From the NCBI RefSeq assembly GCF_001649575.2, contig NC_051441.1, positions 11,816,921 through 11,880,920 of the forward strand: a stretch of 64,000 nucleotides of DNA, written 5' to 3'. Below, one piece after another: positions 36,282 to 48,700 of the stretch. Source of the stretch: Kryptolebias marmoratus. Taxonomy: Eukaryota; Chordata; Actinopteri; Cyprinodontiformes; Rivulidae. How positions within the stretch are numbered: position 1 is the stretch's first letter; every line of letters starts with the position of its first letter. The translations under genes and the position numbers were made by a program. The notes beneath the pieces are model-generated. The model was not told the DNA's origin. It saw only the letters and a program-made list of their open reading frames with translations, and searched no databases.

Positions 36282-36719
36282 ATGCTGCTTTTACTTGCAG
36301 CCGTGCTGTGCGCGGCGGCGCGCGGCCAGGAAGCCACAGGTGGCCGCTTCGTGTGTAACGCCATCCCCCCGGGCGCAGAGCCCGGCTGCGGCTACGGTTC
36401 CACCGGGAACCGCGTTCAGAGCAGCAGCCCGCTGGAGGACGAGCTGCGCAACACGATCCTGCAGCTCCGGGAGACCATCCTGCAGCAGAAGGAGACCATC
36501 GTGAGCCAACAGGGCACCATCAAGGAGCTCAACTCCAAGCTGGCGCGCTGCGAGGCGGCGGCCGACGAGACGGCGCAGGGGAAGTCCCGGGGTCAGGGCT
36601 CCAGGCGCAAGGAGTACGGCAAGAACACCATGGGGGATCTGCCCCGGGACCCCGGCGAGACCATAGACCAGCTGGGCAAAACCATGCAGAGCCTCAAGGG
36701 TCGGCTGGAGAACTTAGAG
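36282..36719 (+). CDS. nptx2: nptx2 coding exon 1: signal peptide, cysteines, first coiled coil
   Basis: Encodes residues 1-146. The ATG at 36282 is the first in this frame after an in-frame TAG at 36249-36251, and is followed by a leucine/alanine-rich signal sequence (MLLLLAAVLCAAARGQ), so the start is firm. C25 and C36 lie in the mature N-terminus and C90 ends the first coiled coil (residues about 51-90, heptads such as ILQLRETILQQKETI); family cysteines here link subunits. The block NTMGDLPRDPG at 115-125 is an NPTX2 hallmark. The donor at 36720 is GTAAGA, phase 0. The exon is strongly GC-rich at third codon positions, unlike the AT-rich introns. Confidence 0.95.
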
Positions 36720-39700
36720 GTAAGATGGCACCAACAGATTGCGTCTGGAGCACAGAAAGCACCGAATTCTGTCAAACATTAAAGGTCTGGCAGTCCGCGG
36801 AGAAATGCGTATCGCCCGCCGCCTTTCACGCCAGAGTTTAGACTAAGATCAGCTTCTGTTGAGAAATAAAGGAGCTGCAGTGATCATGCAGTATTGATCT
36901 GTTAGCGCTCAGAATGTGTTGTCAGTGACTGTCAACTACTACCACCCCAAATTTTAGCCCAATGTCTGTAATTCGTTTTTCTGTCCCATTATGTATGGTG
37001 GCCATCTTGAATTGAGTTGACTCATCAGTACACTATACGTACTTTCTGGGAGTGCCACTGAAATCCATCCTGTCGTTTATGACATATTTTGCTAACAGAC
37101 AAACAGTTATTGCCAAGGTCTTGAGGCAAAGGTGTTGTGCAACATGTGGTGTTGGGACGATTCTCAGCTACTACCACACCAAATCTTTGGTCAGTATCTG
37201 TGAAATGGGCCAAGTTGTAGCCATTTTTGTCATTTCTAAGGTCCAGTGGTTGTGGCGGTCATCTTGAATTAAGTCCAAAAGTTAATCAGTTGTAGATGTC
37301 CATCCACAGATTGTCTTCTGAAAGTTTCATTAAAATCCCTCCAGTGGTTTATGAGCTATTTTGCTAACAGACAGACAGAGCTGACTCTAATAGTTAATCA
37401 CAAAGTTTAAAACACAAGCAATCACAGTATAAGTTAGGGCTCAGTCTCAGCTACTACCACACCAAACCGTAACTCAATATCTGTAAATCAGCATCTTTTT
37501 AATCAGTATAATTGTCCTCAGATGAGATTTAAACACCTGCTTATACATAAATTATAAAGGCGTCACCCAGAGGAATCAAGAGATCAGAGGTTAGATTCAG
37601 CTCACATCATTTGGAGACAAGTCTGATGGTGCTGCATCAATGGGAAACGAGCAACCAAAAAATCTCGTCAAAGGTGTAATCACGCTCCTGGTGCAGGGGT
37701 TTGCAGCGCGTCCTTGAATAATTTATGAAATGTGTTCCACATACTCTTTTATTTTGCAGTCAAGCAGCTAATTATTCATGGCGGATGATTAGATGAATTC
37801 CCCTAGACGTAATGGAGCACAAAAATGTTTCAGATTAAATCAAATATGTGACGTTTTCGTCACCTGTATCGATCACCTGAGGTTCTCTTTATTTGGCAGT
37901 TTAGCTGTTTGTTATTGTTAATTACACGAGGGCGCCGAGATCGCACGTCGATGAGGGTTCATGAAGTGTTTACGACCTGACCTCAGACCATGTTTTATCA
38001 TCGCACGGCCTTGACCAAAGGCAAAATTGATTTTCAATTCAAGGATATTTTATAAATAATGTGCTGCAAAGTTGATCCGTCTGTTCCTCTGTTCTGCTTT
38101 TATTGGAAATTTAATACCCTGATTAGATCAAGGATAAACTGCGTGCAAGGAGGAATGTGAGGTTGAATTTTAACCACATGTTTATTGATCGTGAGCGGTT
38201 TGAAGGGATAGTCCGGATCTTTTGATGTGTGGCTCTGTGGAAGCGATATGAATAATTAATATCTCACCTGTTGTAGAAAATGTATTGAACAGCCTTAGTT
38301 TGCAGAAATAGTTGAATTCTGACTGAATTAAGCTAAGAGCAAAACCAAGACAAAAAGAGATTGTTGTTGCCCTAAAATGACTTCAGTCTCAAATATTTAA
38401 TGCAAACACTTTTCTGTAAACCATCATTGTTGCATTATTTGGTAATCTAAGGAAATATTGGGATTTTCCTGGCAGACGTGCTACAGCCAGCTGCTCCTGC
38501 TGCCATGGTTAGCGCTTGCAAATAACCGTGGAAAAGTTTATAAAAACAGGTTTGTGTGAACAGTTTGCATATTTTCAGTATTGGAACTGTTGTAAGACGG
38601 CAACAGTCCACAGCGACAGTTGGCTGTGGCAGCCATTTTAAATTTGGTTGACACCAGGCAGACACATTCACAGACTCGGCAAAAACATTGTTTGCCCGAC
38701 TTTTGCCTTTCGGCAGTGGGTGATGAAAATGAGTAAAGTTTGGATTTGTCCCAGTGTGTCTGATGACCAAAGTTACCAGGGCAACAGTTGAACTGGAGCA
38801 GCTGTTTCCTTGTATCTGTGAAGCAGTCACCAGCGTGGGCTCTGTTTCTTTATCATGGCTGCTGTCAGCTCCGGTTGGCGTCCACCTTTAACACCCAGCA
38901 CAGCCACAGGTGCGTGGCAGGTCGCCGGCGTCCAAGTCTGCCACGGGGACACGCTGTCTTCATTTAGATGCTGCTGCCAAAATGACATCAGAGCGAAACT
39001 GGGTTTAACTTTTGTCTCGTGTGTTTGTCTCCAACACATCCTTCAGTCTCTGATCTGTCTGTGCTCTGCCTCCCAGCAGCAGAGCCTGCGCCTCCCCAGC
39101 AGCTCCAACACGTCAGCTGGAGGAGTCTCGGCCCTGATTCCCCTGCCGCCGGAGCTCCGCGAGCTGCTGCGGCAGCGTCTGGGGGCGCTTGAAACGCAGC
39201 TCCTCCGGAAGGTGGCTGAGCTGGAGGAGGAGAAGAGCCAGCTCTACAATGAGACGGCGGCCCACCGCCAACGCACTGAGAGCGCTCTCAATTCCCTCAT
39301 GGAGAGGATCACGGAGCTGGAGAAAAGTAAGCTCCTGATGCGTTTGGGTGCTCGGGAAGATCCTTCAAATTTTAATGCCAAACGTTCTTTTCGATTTTTT
39401 GCCTGGAGAAAATGTCTTTTCTGTGAAACATGCAGTGTGAATTCTGGGAGCTGAGGGACTCTGCTCAAATTCGCCAAAGAAGCTGAAACTAAGTTGTTCA
39501 AGCTAAAAGAATTAAGATGTTAGCTAAAACTAAAAAGAGCAAGAAGCTAGCTAAAAGTAGAAAAAAAGCTATTTTAAGTACCAAAATATTAGCTAAAAGT
39601 ATGTAAAGGATAGCTAAAAGTAGCAGAATGATAGCTAAAAGCTAAAAGTATCGAAAGAAGACAGTTTGCTGAAGCAAGCTCTCAATGTATTTTTAAGGAA

Positions 39701-42700
39701 TAAAATTTATAAATAATAATAAAAATGTAAGAAGTGTAAATGTTACATAAACCAAAAGTGACAGCATAGGTCTCCTGAATGAGCTGAATGTTTTGATATG
39801 TGGCTAAAATAGCACCAAGTATGTAGAAGTGGTTTGGTTGCAAATAACATCCAAAAAAATTTAAAAAAGAAATTAGGAAAATAATGGTGGGAATGATGAA
39901 CCAGGTTTAGATGATGCAAGTAAGAATTTCTCAACGTTCACTTGTTTCTTTTCTCTTTTTTCCCTCTGAGCCAGAGAAGCTGCTGGTCTTAAAACTGCTG
40001 CTCAGAAAGCAACGCTGAATGCTTAATTAGTTTAAGAAATATTCAAGAGATGTCCACACTCCGAGGATTCTCTTTGATGGTAGACGTCAAAATAAGACAT
40101 AATATCTCTACCCGAAGGAAAAAAATATTTAGGAAGTCTGATTTCACCGCTCAGCGGACATTTCCTGGGTTCTAGCAGACACAAGGATAGTTTTGGTCAC
40201 GAAAGGTAATTCCACAGCAGCAACCAAATCTGCACCAGCATACCTTATTGCAAAAAAATAAATAGCCTGTTTTGAAATCTTATTTAGTTCAATTTATTTC
40301 AAATCAATGCCTAAGAGTTCCTGCAATGAGTTCTGAAGCACAATTACTTTGTCAGCTGGAAATGGGAGGATTTTCTTGAACAGGAGATGGAGCTGCGATG
40401 AGTTTGTAACTCATTTCCCTGTCTTTGTTGGATTTCCAGTAAAATATGCAGAGACAGATTATGTTGTGGAAGATGGAGGTTGAGCTTCTAGGGGAGCAGC
40501 ATTTTTAAAAGCGACATACATGTGCACATTTCCTGAGTTCATGACAGAGTTGTTGTTTCTGTTTGTGGCACATCATCCGCCACCTTTCATACTAAAAGCT
40601 CTGAGAAACAATGGAGTCATAGTTATTTTGGTCAAAGGACGTGTGATCCCATGCAGTGTTGAGAGATCTGTTAGAGCCCAGAGTATGTGTTGGGGATGAC
40701 TGTCAGCTACTGCCATGTCAAATTTGAGCTCAGTAGATTTCACTAAGTTATCGTCACTTTTGTGTTAGCTAAGGTCAATTAACAGTGACAGCCATTGAAT
40801 AAAAGTAGATCTTGGGCAGTAAGTTAGCGTTTAGCTTGAAATGAGTCAATATGATACAATATTAGGCCAATATTCACCAAACTGACTGAGTTACAGTCAT
40901 TTCTACGTTTGCTAAAGTCACAGAAAAAGTTGGTGTTCCACATTCCTGCTTTGTTTACTTGGGGCTTTCCTATTTGGTCCACGGTGGTCTCGGCATCATA
41001 GTTTAGGAATTACTTATATGATTGTTAAAAATATTTTAAAAATTTTACAAGGTTTTAAAATTTAACATGAAAAGGAACCTAAATATTACATTATATGTTA
41101 CCAGGATTTTACTGAAGTTGTAAAAAAGCTAAATAGGGAAAAATTGACTTGAATGCAATGTTTTCAGTTTTTTTTAAAACATCATTAGTCTTGTTGAAAG
41201 TTAAAAGTTCAGTTTTTAGTCCAACGTATTTATGTAACTTTTCCTTAAACCCCTACTGTCTTAGAATGTGATCTTTATTAAACAGCAGACAGAAACCAAT
41301 GTTCTTTTCATCGAAACATAAAAAGCAGCAGATTTATTTTTCGCAGAGCCGCTGTTGTTCAGTGTCCTTCTGCCGTTGAACTCATGAACATTAATCGTTT
41401 CGAGAGCTGTTTTGACGTTACCTTGGAGTCCTGTGCGAATTCACGCGCTTGTGTTCTAATATCCTGGAAATTATTTACTAGCCTGATGAGCTTTTCTGGG
41501 TCTTTGGGTTTGCCACGATTCACTCGTTATGTGGTGCAGACTTTAATAGATGACTGTCACGTCACCACTGGGACTCAAAACACCAAATGTTAATTATTCT
41601 TTCAGTTAAATGCTAAATGTTATTTGCAAACAGATGACCAAAAACAATAACTTTGAGTCATTTGTTAAATCTGTTCATTTTATTTGCATTCCGAACATCT
41701 GTGAAAATCTATTAGACGCTTGCAATTGTATTTTTAGCTGTATAGAAAGCTAAAAAATCATAAACTTTTGGGCATTGCTGTATCTCATCTTTATTGCTTT
41801 GTAAAACATAAACAACATGATTAACTTTTGTGGTCAACCCAATTCAAGATGGCCTCCATTTAGCAAACACAAAAATGGCAGTGACTCAGTCAACTTTGCA
41901 GAACATAGGCTAAAATTTGGTGTGGTAGTAGCTGAGAGTCATCCCCATCACAAACTCTGAGCACTAACAGATCGCACAAGAACAACAAGTACGTAGGACC
42001 AAATAAATAAATAAAAGCAAAGCTCAGACTAACAGGAGGATAAAGGCTATTTGTGGATATCTGTAGTAATCTCAGCTGCATAAACAAATGCCAGAATATC
42101 TGCACTGTATTCAGGCCGTGGATATAATAATGTCACTCATTTATTCAAAAAACATCATAGTAGGGCTTCTCGATCACGGAAAGATTCATGATCTCGAGTT
42201 GTTTGGTTAATGTTGTTCTGGGAACACGTTGCATTTATTGCAGAGAACAGCTTGTTGAACTTTCCTTCAACATATTCTTTTAAATGTAGGCTACTCTATA
42301 AAATAATAAACACAAATAAATAACATTCGCAACATAGTGCACTTCAGTTATATTGTTTTTACCCCTACATTTGTTCATATTTTTCTACATTTTATTTTTT
42401 AGAATGTAACAATTTGTCACCTAAAACAAGTTGTATCATAAGATGGATTAAAAAAAAACTTACAAAACTCATGGGAAAGTTGTTGCTCTAAAACATTGTT
42501 TTGCACACATTGTTTAGACGCTGATAATTCTGTCATAGACTTAGTGTTTTGTGTTAAATAGTTAAACGTTCGTCTCACACAGAGATAGAGGTTAGAGCCA
42601 CAGCCCATTTAGGAGGTAAGACAAGATGAGAGCCTGATTATAAAGATGTTGGTTTTTTTTTTACTAATCATTCCAAAGTACAAATTTGATGAATTGTCCA

Positions 42701-45700
42701 ACCTGTAACTGTATGTGACACATATGAGCTGAATGACACCGGGTGTATTACCAGTAAAAAGCTTGATTCAGCCAAACAAATATTTAGTGTGGCACTTTCC
42801 CACGGGGCTGTGCTAGGTTTGGGTGATCCCAGAAAATAGTTATATTTCTATAATTTGCTGTGGTAATATCACATTTGCCTCCCTTTCTCCTTATCATACC
42901 CTCCATTGAACTGTGCAGAGATGGTGAATTGCTTTTGCTACTTTCTCTACCCGTGTGCCACTTAAGATGAAGATTTCACAACTTCGGCTTAAATGTGCTA
43001 CTTCTAACAAACAGATCAACAGATCAGTGAACGGCCTTCAACGTACTGTGGAAAAAAATGACGCTATCGTCTACAAGTTCAAGAACAGTATTTGAAAACT
43101 GCACTTTTGCTTATTTTCTAAGAGGAACATATTCATTGGGAACATTTAATAAGATTTCAGAGATAAAATAAAATCAATTTATTCACTACTTTGCAGAAGC
43201 AAAACAAAATTAAAAAGTAAAAATTTTGGTTTTGGGCTTTTGTTGCTGCAGCTATAGTATGGTTTGTTAAGATCCGATAAACCTTTAGATCATTTTATGG
43301 TCCCCTAAAGAGTTCTCAAATTTACAGTCAGCTCTGTATATAAGGATTGCAAACATGTGCCTCCTCTTGCTCCTGAATATTATTACTATTCTTAAATCAT
43401 ATGTGAGGCCATCCACAGACACTCTCCCCCCCAACAATCTTCAGCATCATAACCAGGTCTAAAACAAGACCCAGTTCAATAATAACCGTATACATTATTT
43501 ATTCATCAACAGGTAATAACGCCTTTAAGTCACCAGAGGACTTCAAGGTGTCCCTCCCTCTTCGTACTAACTATCTGTATGGACGCATCAAGAAGAGCCT
43601 CCCGGAGATGTACGCCTTCACCGTCTGCATGTGGCTCAAGTCCAGCGCCAGTCCAGGCATAGGAACCCCGTTCTCTTACGGAGTGCCAGGCCAGGCCAAC
43701 GAGATCGTTCTCATCGAATGGGGGAACAATCCTATTGAGCTGCTGGTCAATGACAAGGTACAGTAGGTCTACATTTAGAAGTTTAATAAACCCTTCACTG
43801 TATCGATTTGCTGACTGAAAGGAGCTCTTGGTTTTCTGAGCAGAACATACTAAACAAATATATTCGCTTTGCAAAGATGAAAGATCAGTTGATAAATTAA
43901 AAAACATACCAAACAGTAGATTATAACACTTTGCTTTATGATGTGAAACAATCAGGTGGGTTTTCAACACCAGCTGAAAAGAGATCCACTGACCGTTAGC
44001 TCTGAATATTTAATTTTGTGCCGTATAAACATTTATTACGGCCGACCCACATTCCACATGTGCCCAAAGATAGCTGTAGTCATTAGAGAGTTTCAGCTGC
44101 CATGTGCGCTCATTTGATGGCCTCAACCTCCAGCTTTCTGTGCAGACAGTCCCGTACTATGAGCTTTAACGCAGTGTGATTTCAATTAACGACATCTGAC
44201 GACAAGACTGCACAAAATACATGAACAATTCATAGGATTTACAGAAAAGATCTTGAATTGTTATGTTAATGGAAGTTGTGATAGTGCATTATTCTTTATT
44301 CATGACGGCACAGCTACAAATGTCCAACACAGTTCCACAGATTCTCGGGTAAAGTCTTGTCAAACTGGAAAGGTTTTTTCCCTGCCGTCTTGTTTACGTT
44401 GGGTGTTATTGGCCCAGGCAGTTTTTTCCCTCCCCATGCAATATACATGCGTTCATGTCAGACGGATCAGAGAGAGATGGTAGCAGGGATGAGAGTCTCA
44501 TTGGAGGAAAGTGGAAGGAGGTAGGAAACTGTAAAGCTGCACAGCCCCGGAGGTGATAGAGGCAAATATAAAAGAAAATCCTGATCAAGATGCTGCTGTG
44601 CACGAAAAGGATTCCCATGAGAAAAGGGTGAAAGATCAAAAGGAGGAGGGTGAGCTATATGGACAGAAGTGAGACTAGGCGGGTGGATATGATCACCATA
44701 TGTGCAGAAGCACACCCATGTGTTGAACTTCTTTATGGTGATAACAGGGTCCAGTGTGGCATATTGTTTATGCTGCTCATTTGGCTGAATACTAAAAAGG
44801 AAGCAGAAGGCTGGCTCAACAGTATTAAAAAGTGCAGCGTTGTCGAGTTTGGTTTCTGTGTTGCTATGCAGGAAGAGAATCTGTCTTGGTACACAGCAAC
44901 ATCTTTATCAGATTTTATTTTTTTTTTACCTTCTTGCACAACAAGGTTGTTGATCTCTACTCTCTCCACTGCTCTAAACATTGCATCTCAGTTTTTTTTT
45001 TCTTTTTTCTTTTCAAAAAGAATTACAGTATGGATTCCAATAATCTCGTAAAGCCGGACTTCTCTTATGTTTGCATGTAGAACCTAAAGCTACAATCTTA
45101 AAAAAAAAAATCGTAGGCCCTGATTCACTAAAAATGCACAGCACTGGGATTTTGCTCCATTTTTGCACATCATTTGCACCCGCTACATGCTTCCTCTCAG
45201 TGTCAAATTAACAAATACTGCTACACATAGAGGTCACATGGCTGTTTACACGGCCACACCCTCACCTCATTCCCCCTTGGCCCTGCGTGGCAAAACATTC
45301 AACATGGCTGCTATCACTTGGTATAGGATTGGGAGTATAACAACAGATTAACACAATAAATTAAAAGCTGTTGGTCTCAACAAGGAGACTTGCTTCCTAC
45401 TAAAGAATATAAGGACTGAGGACATTAAAACCAGACCAGAAATCGTGTTTCCTGATAGTTTCTGTATGTGGACCCATTTCTAAACTGGGAAAGATTTCAA
45501 AACAAAGACAGGATGCTTGGTTAGACTTAAAAATGGGCTTTTGGAGATTTGTAAACTTTTGTCAATTTCTGTACAGATTTCACTCAAAACAAATACACGT
45601 TATTATATTATGAAGTTGATGAGCCACCTTGTGTTTGTCTGCAATCCAGACATTATATTTTTCTTTGTTCATTTCTTTTCTTCTGTCAGATGATTAAAGT

Positions 45701-48700
45701 TGTGTGCAAATTTAAAATATTAGAACCCAAGTGGACTTTCTGGATGTAAACCCACAGATTTGTGCAAACAGTAGAACATTGATTTTTCCTGTTGATGCTC
45801 TGTGCACTGGTAAAATTTTTAAATCATCTCATGTGTAGCTCCTTTTATAGCCTACAAAAAGGGCACAGCTGAGCACAACTTTCATCCATAAAACAAGTGT
45901 TGATATTATCAGGTCAACAAAGAAACATACCTTATTTCACAACACAGAATACAAATAGAAAGTTTATTTTCTTTTATCAAATGTTCCCTGAACACTGCAG
46001 TTACACAGACTCTGCTAGAGATGCTAATAGCCTATTTAGCCTATTATTTGTTATATTACACTTCAACAACCCGCAGCCATTAAAACATGTCCAAATTTTG
46101 CTAGATCTGATTGAGGAACAACCAAAAATCTGCAAGCAAGAACAAAAGTGACAGAGAGGGAAAAAAAAAAAAAAATTCTCACGGTGAGCTCTAGGTCTTA
46201 AACTCCATAAAACTACATGAACAACATCTGACTGTGATGTAGCAAAAGCATGTTTAGGATGATATTTCAAAATCATTAAGTGAAATTTTGTGCTTCATGA
46301 CCATTATTGCATCTTCTTATTTTTACTTGATAAATTAAAAAAGGGGTTCTTGGTTTACATTTTGGATAAAGGGGTGTTTGCTGTACCCTCTGTCCCCTGT
46401 GGGAAGGGTCAGATCCCCTCAGTGTTGCTACTGACCAGGTCAGTGTTCTTGATCTGCGCAAACCATGGAGCACAACAAAGGCAGGTTTTATCTCCAGATA
46501 TACGGTAATTACTTTGGGTTCTACGTATTAACCTCTGGATGTGAAGCACTGTCTGTTAAAATATTCTATAATCACAATTTCTGTATTCTGAAAAGAAACA
46601 ATAGGATTTTAGACTTTTTTTGTTGTTGGTGATGCAACAATGTCTGTCACTCAGCACTGAAAAAGAGAATGAATTAAACCTTTCCTGACGTGCCTGCCCT
46701 CTTTTTATAAAGGCAACAGCACATGCTCTAAATGCATGCATTAAACTTCATTTGAATATGGCCAAACTGCACCAGAAGAGAGATGTTGCTTGGTTGTCAG
46801 AGCAGTTTGAGCTCTGACAACCCTTTACACGAATGTGCAAAAACCATGATTAGCAGCTGCAAAAGCCACACAGTCCTTTGTGAAATACACACCCTGGTGA
46901 GGTCTGAATTTGGATTTAACAAGATTCTGAAAAACTCAAAGTGATAATGTCAATCATATATCAAATTTTTCATAAAATACTGCAGAGAATTTAGTGGCTT
47001 CGTCTCACTTTGATGCCCTTTGAATACATTTTGATTAGTTCAGTTAAACTTCATCAACACATCTTTAGAGGCACAAAGAAAAGTAAAAAAGCACAACCAC
47101 AAAATAAGCTGTCAGTGTTTTTTACTACTTTTTCATGCTGTAAGTGTAATTCATCTTTTATGCTTTGAGAATGAGATCATTTTTTGTCATTTAACAAAAA
47201 ATGATAGACAAGTGAACCACAGTGTGCCCCGTGGAAAAGGTTTTTAAATATTCGGCTTTTTGTATATAAAACATCACAGCTGCAATATTTCGGTTACTTC
47301 AGAGTATTTATACAAAAGCTGTGGTGTGGCTCTTACTACAGACACTTCATAACAACACATCGAGGGTTCCCAGAAGTCCCGCTAATGAAAACACACCACC
47401 TGGTCTCTCCAATGAGGTCAATTGGTTCTGTAATTGCGAGTGACTTGAATTTTTATTTTCACTTCCATTTTTTCCCGTCTGTTTGCCTCCAACACTTCCT
47501 CTGCGACAAGATATGAGTGTGAAGGAGTCCTTTAGGCTCGTAATAAAAAGGCTAATGAGTTACAGCACACACTCGTAATCTCATGTGTTTCGCTGAATTC
47601 TCGGAGGACGGCGATGTCACTGGTTGGTAAAATAACCAGTTGTTTTTCTTTGATCTGTGCTCAAAGCAGGAAGACGTGAGAGGACGTAGTTTCGCTGTTA
47701 GCCATCTGACTGCTTTGAAGGATGTTTTAATCCCTTGATGTCACCTGGGTAATCTAAATTTTAAATATTGCACTGGCTTTAAAAAAAAACCCTCTTTGTC
47801 GGGGGTTGCCTCTTTGAAGCCATACCCCTTCTAATTGCTGTCCTTTTTTCGAACATATCTCAGTTTTCGACTCATCTTGCGTCCTCTTATACCCCCTCCC
47901 CACCTTCCTATGTTATGGCCCGTGCCCCCCTTTGCACTTAACTCCAAACCAGGTGGCCCAGCTCCCTCTGGCAGTGAGTGACGGGCGCTGGCACCACATC
48001 TGCATCACCTGGACGACCAGAGACGGCTTCTGGGAGGCTTACCAGGATGGCGAGCGTCTTGGCACTGGAGACAACCTGGCCCCTTGGCACCCAATTAAAC
48101 CCGGAGGGGTGATCATCCTGGGCCAGGAACAGGTGAGGCTGAAAGCTCCGGTAATAAAGAACAAGTGTGTGTATGTTTTTCTTTCCGCCTGTAAGCTCCA
48201 TGTGTGTATTTTCGGAGCCCAAGGCGCAGAGCAGGGAGCAAGGGAGAGGAGTTAGCTAAGCTCTTCTCACGCTACTGTGGCCCCGTTCAGTTTCACCCTA
48301 TTTATCTGTCTATAAACTGCTCATAAAACCTGTGGGAGCTGGGATGGAAAGTTATTCTATGGATTAGTGCCATGACAGCACCATATATGTCTTTAAAAAA
48401 ATCTATAGTGACATGTGAATTACCTCTGCTGAGATCTTTTTACTCGTAAAGCGTTAGTTGAAGCCTGAGGGCATGGTACTGCTTTTTTCTTTTAGAGATG
48501 AACTCATATGAGATTGCTGCAGATTGCACTATATTGAAGACAGCACAGCATTAGGATATTTTCAAGTGGTGCCACACACTCATAAAACAACCAAGACTAA
48601 TGTTTAATTGACTTTAAAAAGAAATATGTTTACATAACATAAATATATTAATCATTTTCTCTTCAGATCTTTTGAAGTCAAGTTCTGTGGAAAGGTTGTG

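Larger units (their letters stand above)
35730..36720. promoter_or_regulatory. nptx2: CpG-rich island over nptx2 promoter and exon 1
   Basis: CG dinucleotides and GC content rise sharply here compared with the AT-rich flanks, with CGCG runs at 35847-35859 and dense CG through exon 1. This is typical of a vertebrate CpG-island promoter and supports transcription starting just upstream of 36282. Edges are judged by eye. Confidence 0.7.
36720..39076 (+). other. nptx2: nptx2 intron 1
   Basis: 2357 bp, GT-AG, phase 0. It holds a family-2 dispersed repeat (about 36850-37500), a non-repetitive block (about 37560-38160) and a truncated TIR-1 element (38204-38615) followed by a scrap of family 2 near 38618-38655. 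No coding exon was seen inside. Confidence 0.85.
39327..43512 (+). other. nptx2: nptx2 intron 2
   Basis: 4186 bp, GT-AG, phase 1. It contains a degenerate AGCTAAAA repeat array (about 39500-39665) and family-2 pieces (40660-40930 forward, 41830-41975 reverse). The rest is AT-rich DNA without recognisable content. Confidence 0.85.
43758..47952 (+). other. nptx2: nptx2 intron 3
   Basis: 4195 bp, GT-AG, phase 0. It may hold a diverged MITE-like or larger element between about 45113 and 46905. A non-repetitive block lies at about 47340-47720. No coding exon was seen. Confidence 0.85.

Noticed and set aside
39327..39454. Read-through of exon 2 into intron 2
   Set aside because: The consensus GTAAGC donor and the phase match with exon 3 show this is intronic.
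43530..43970. 146-codon minus-strand ORF over nptx2 exon 3
   Set aside because: It is the antisense shadow of a real coding exon.
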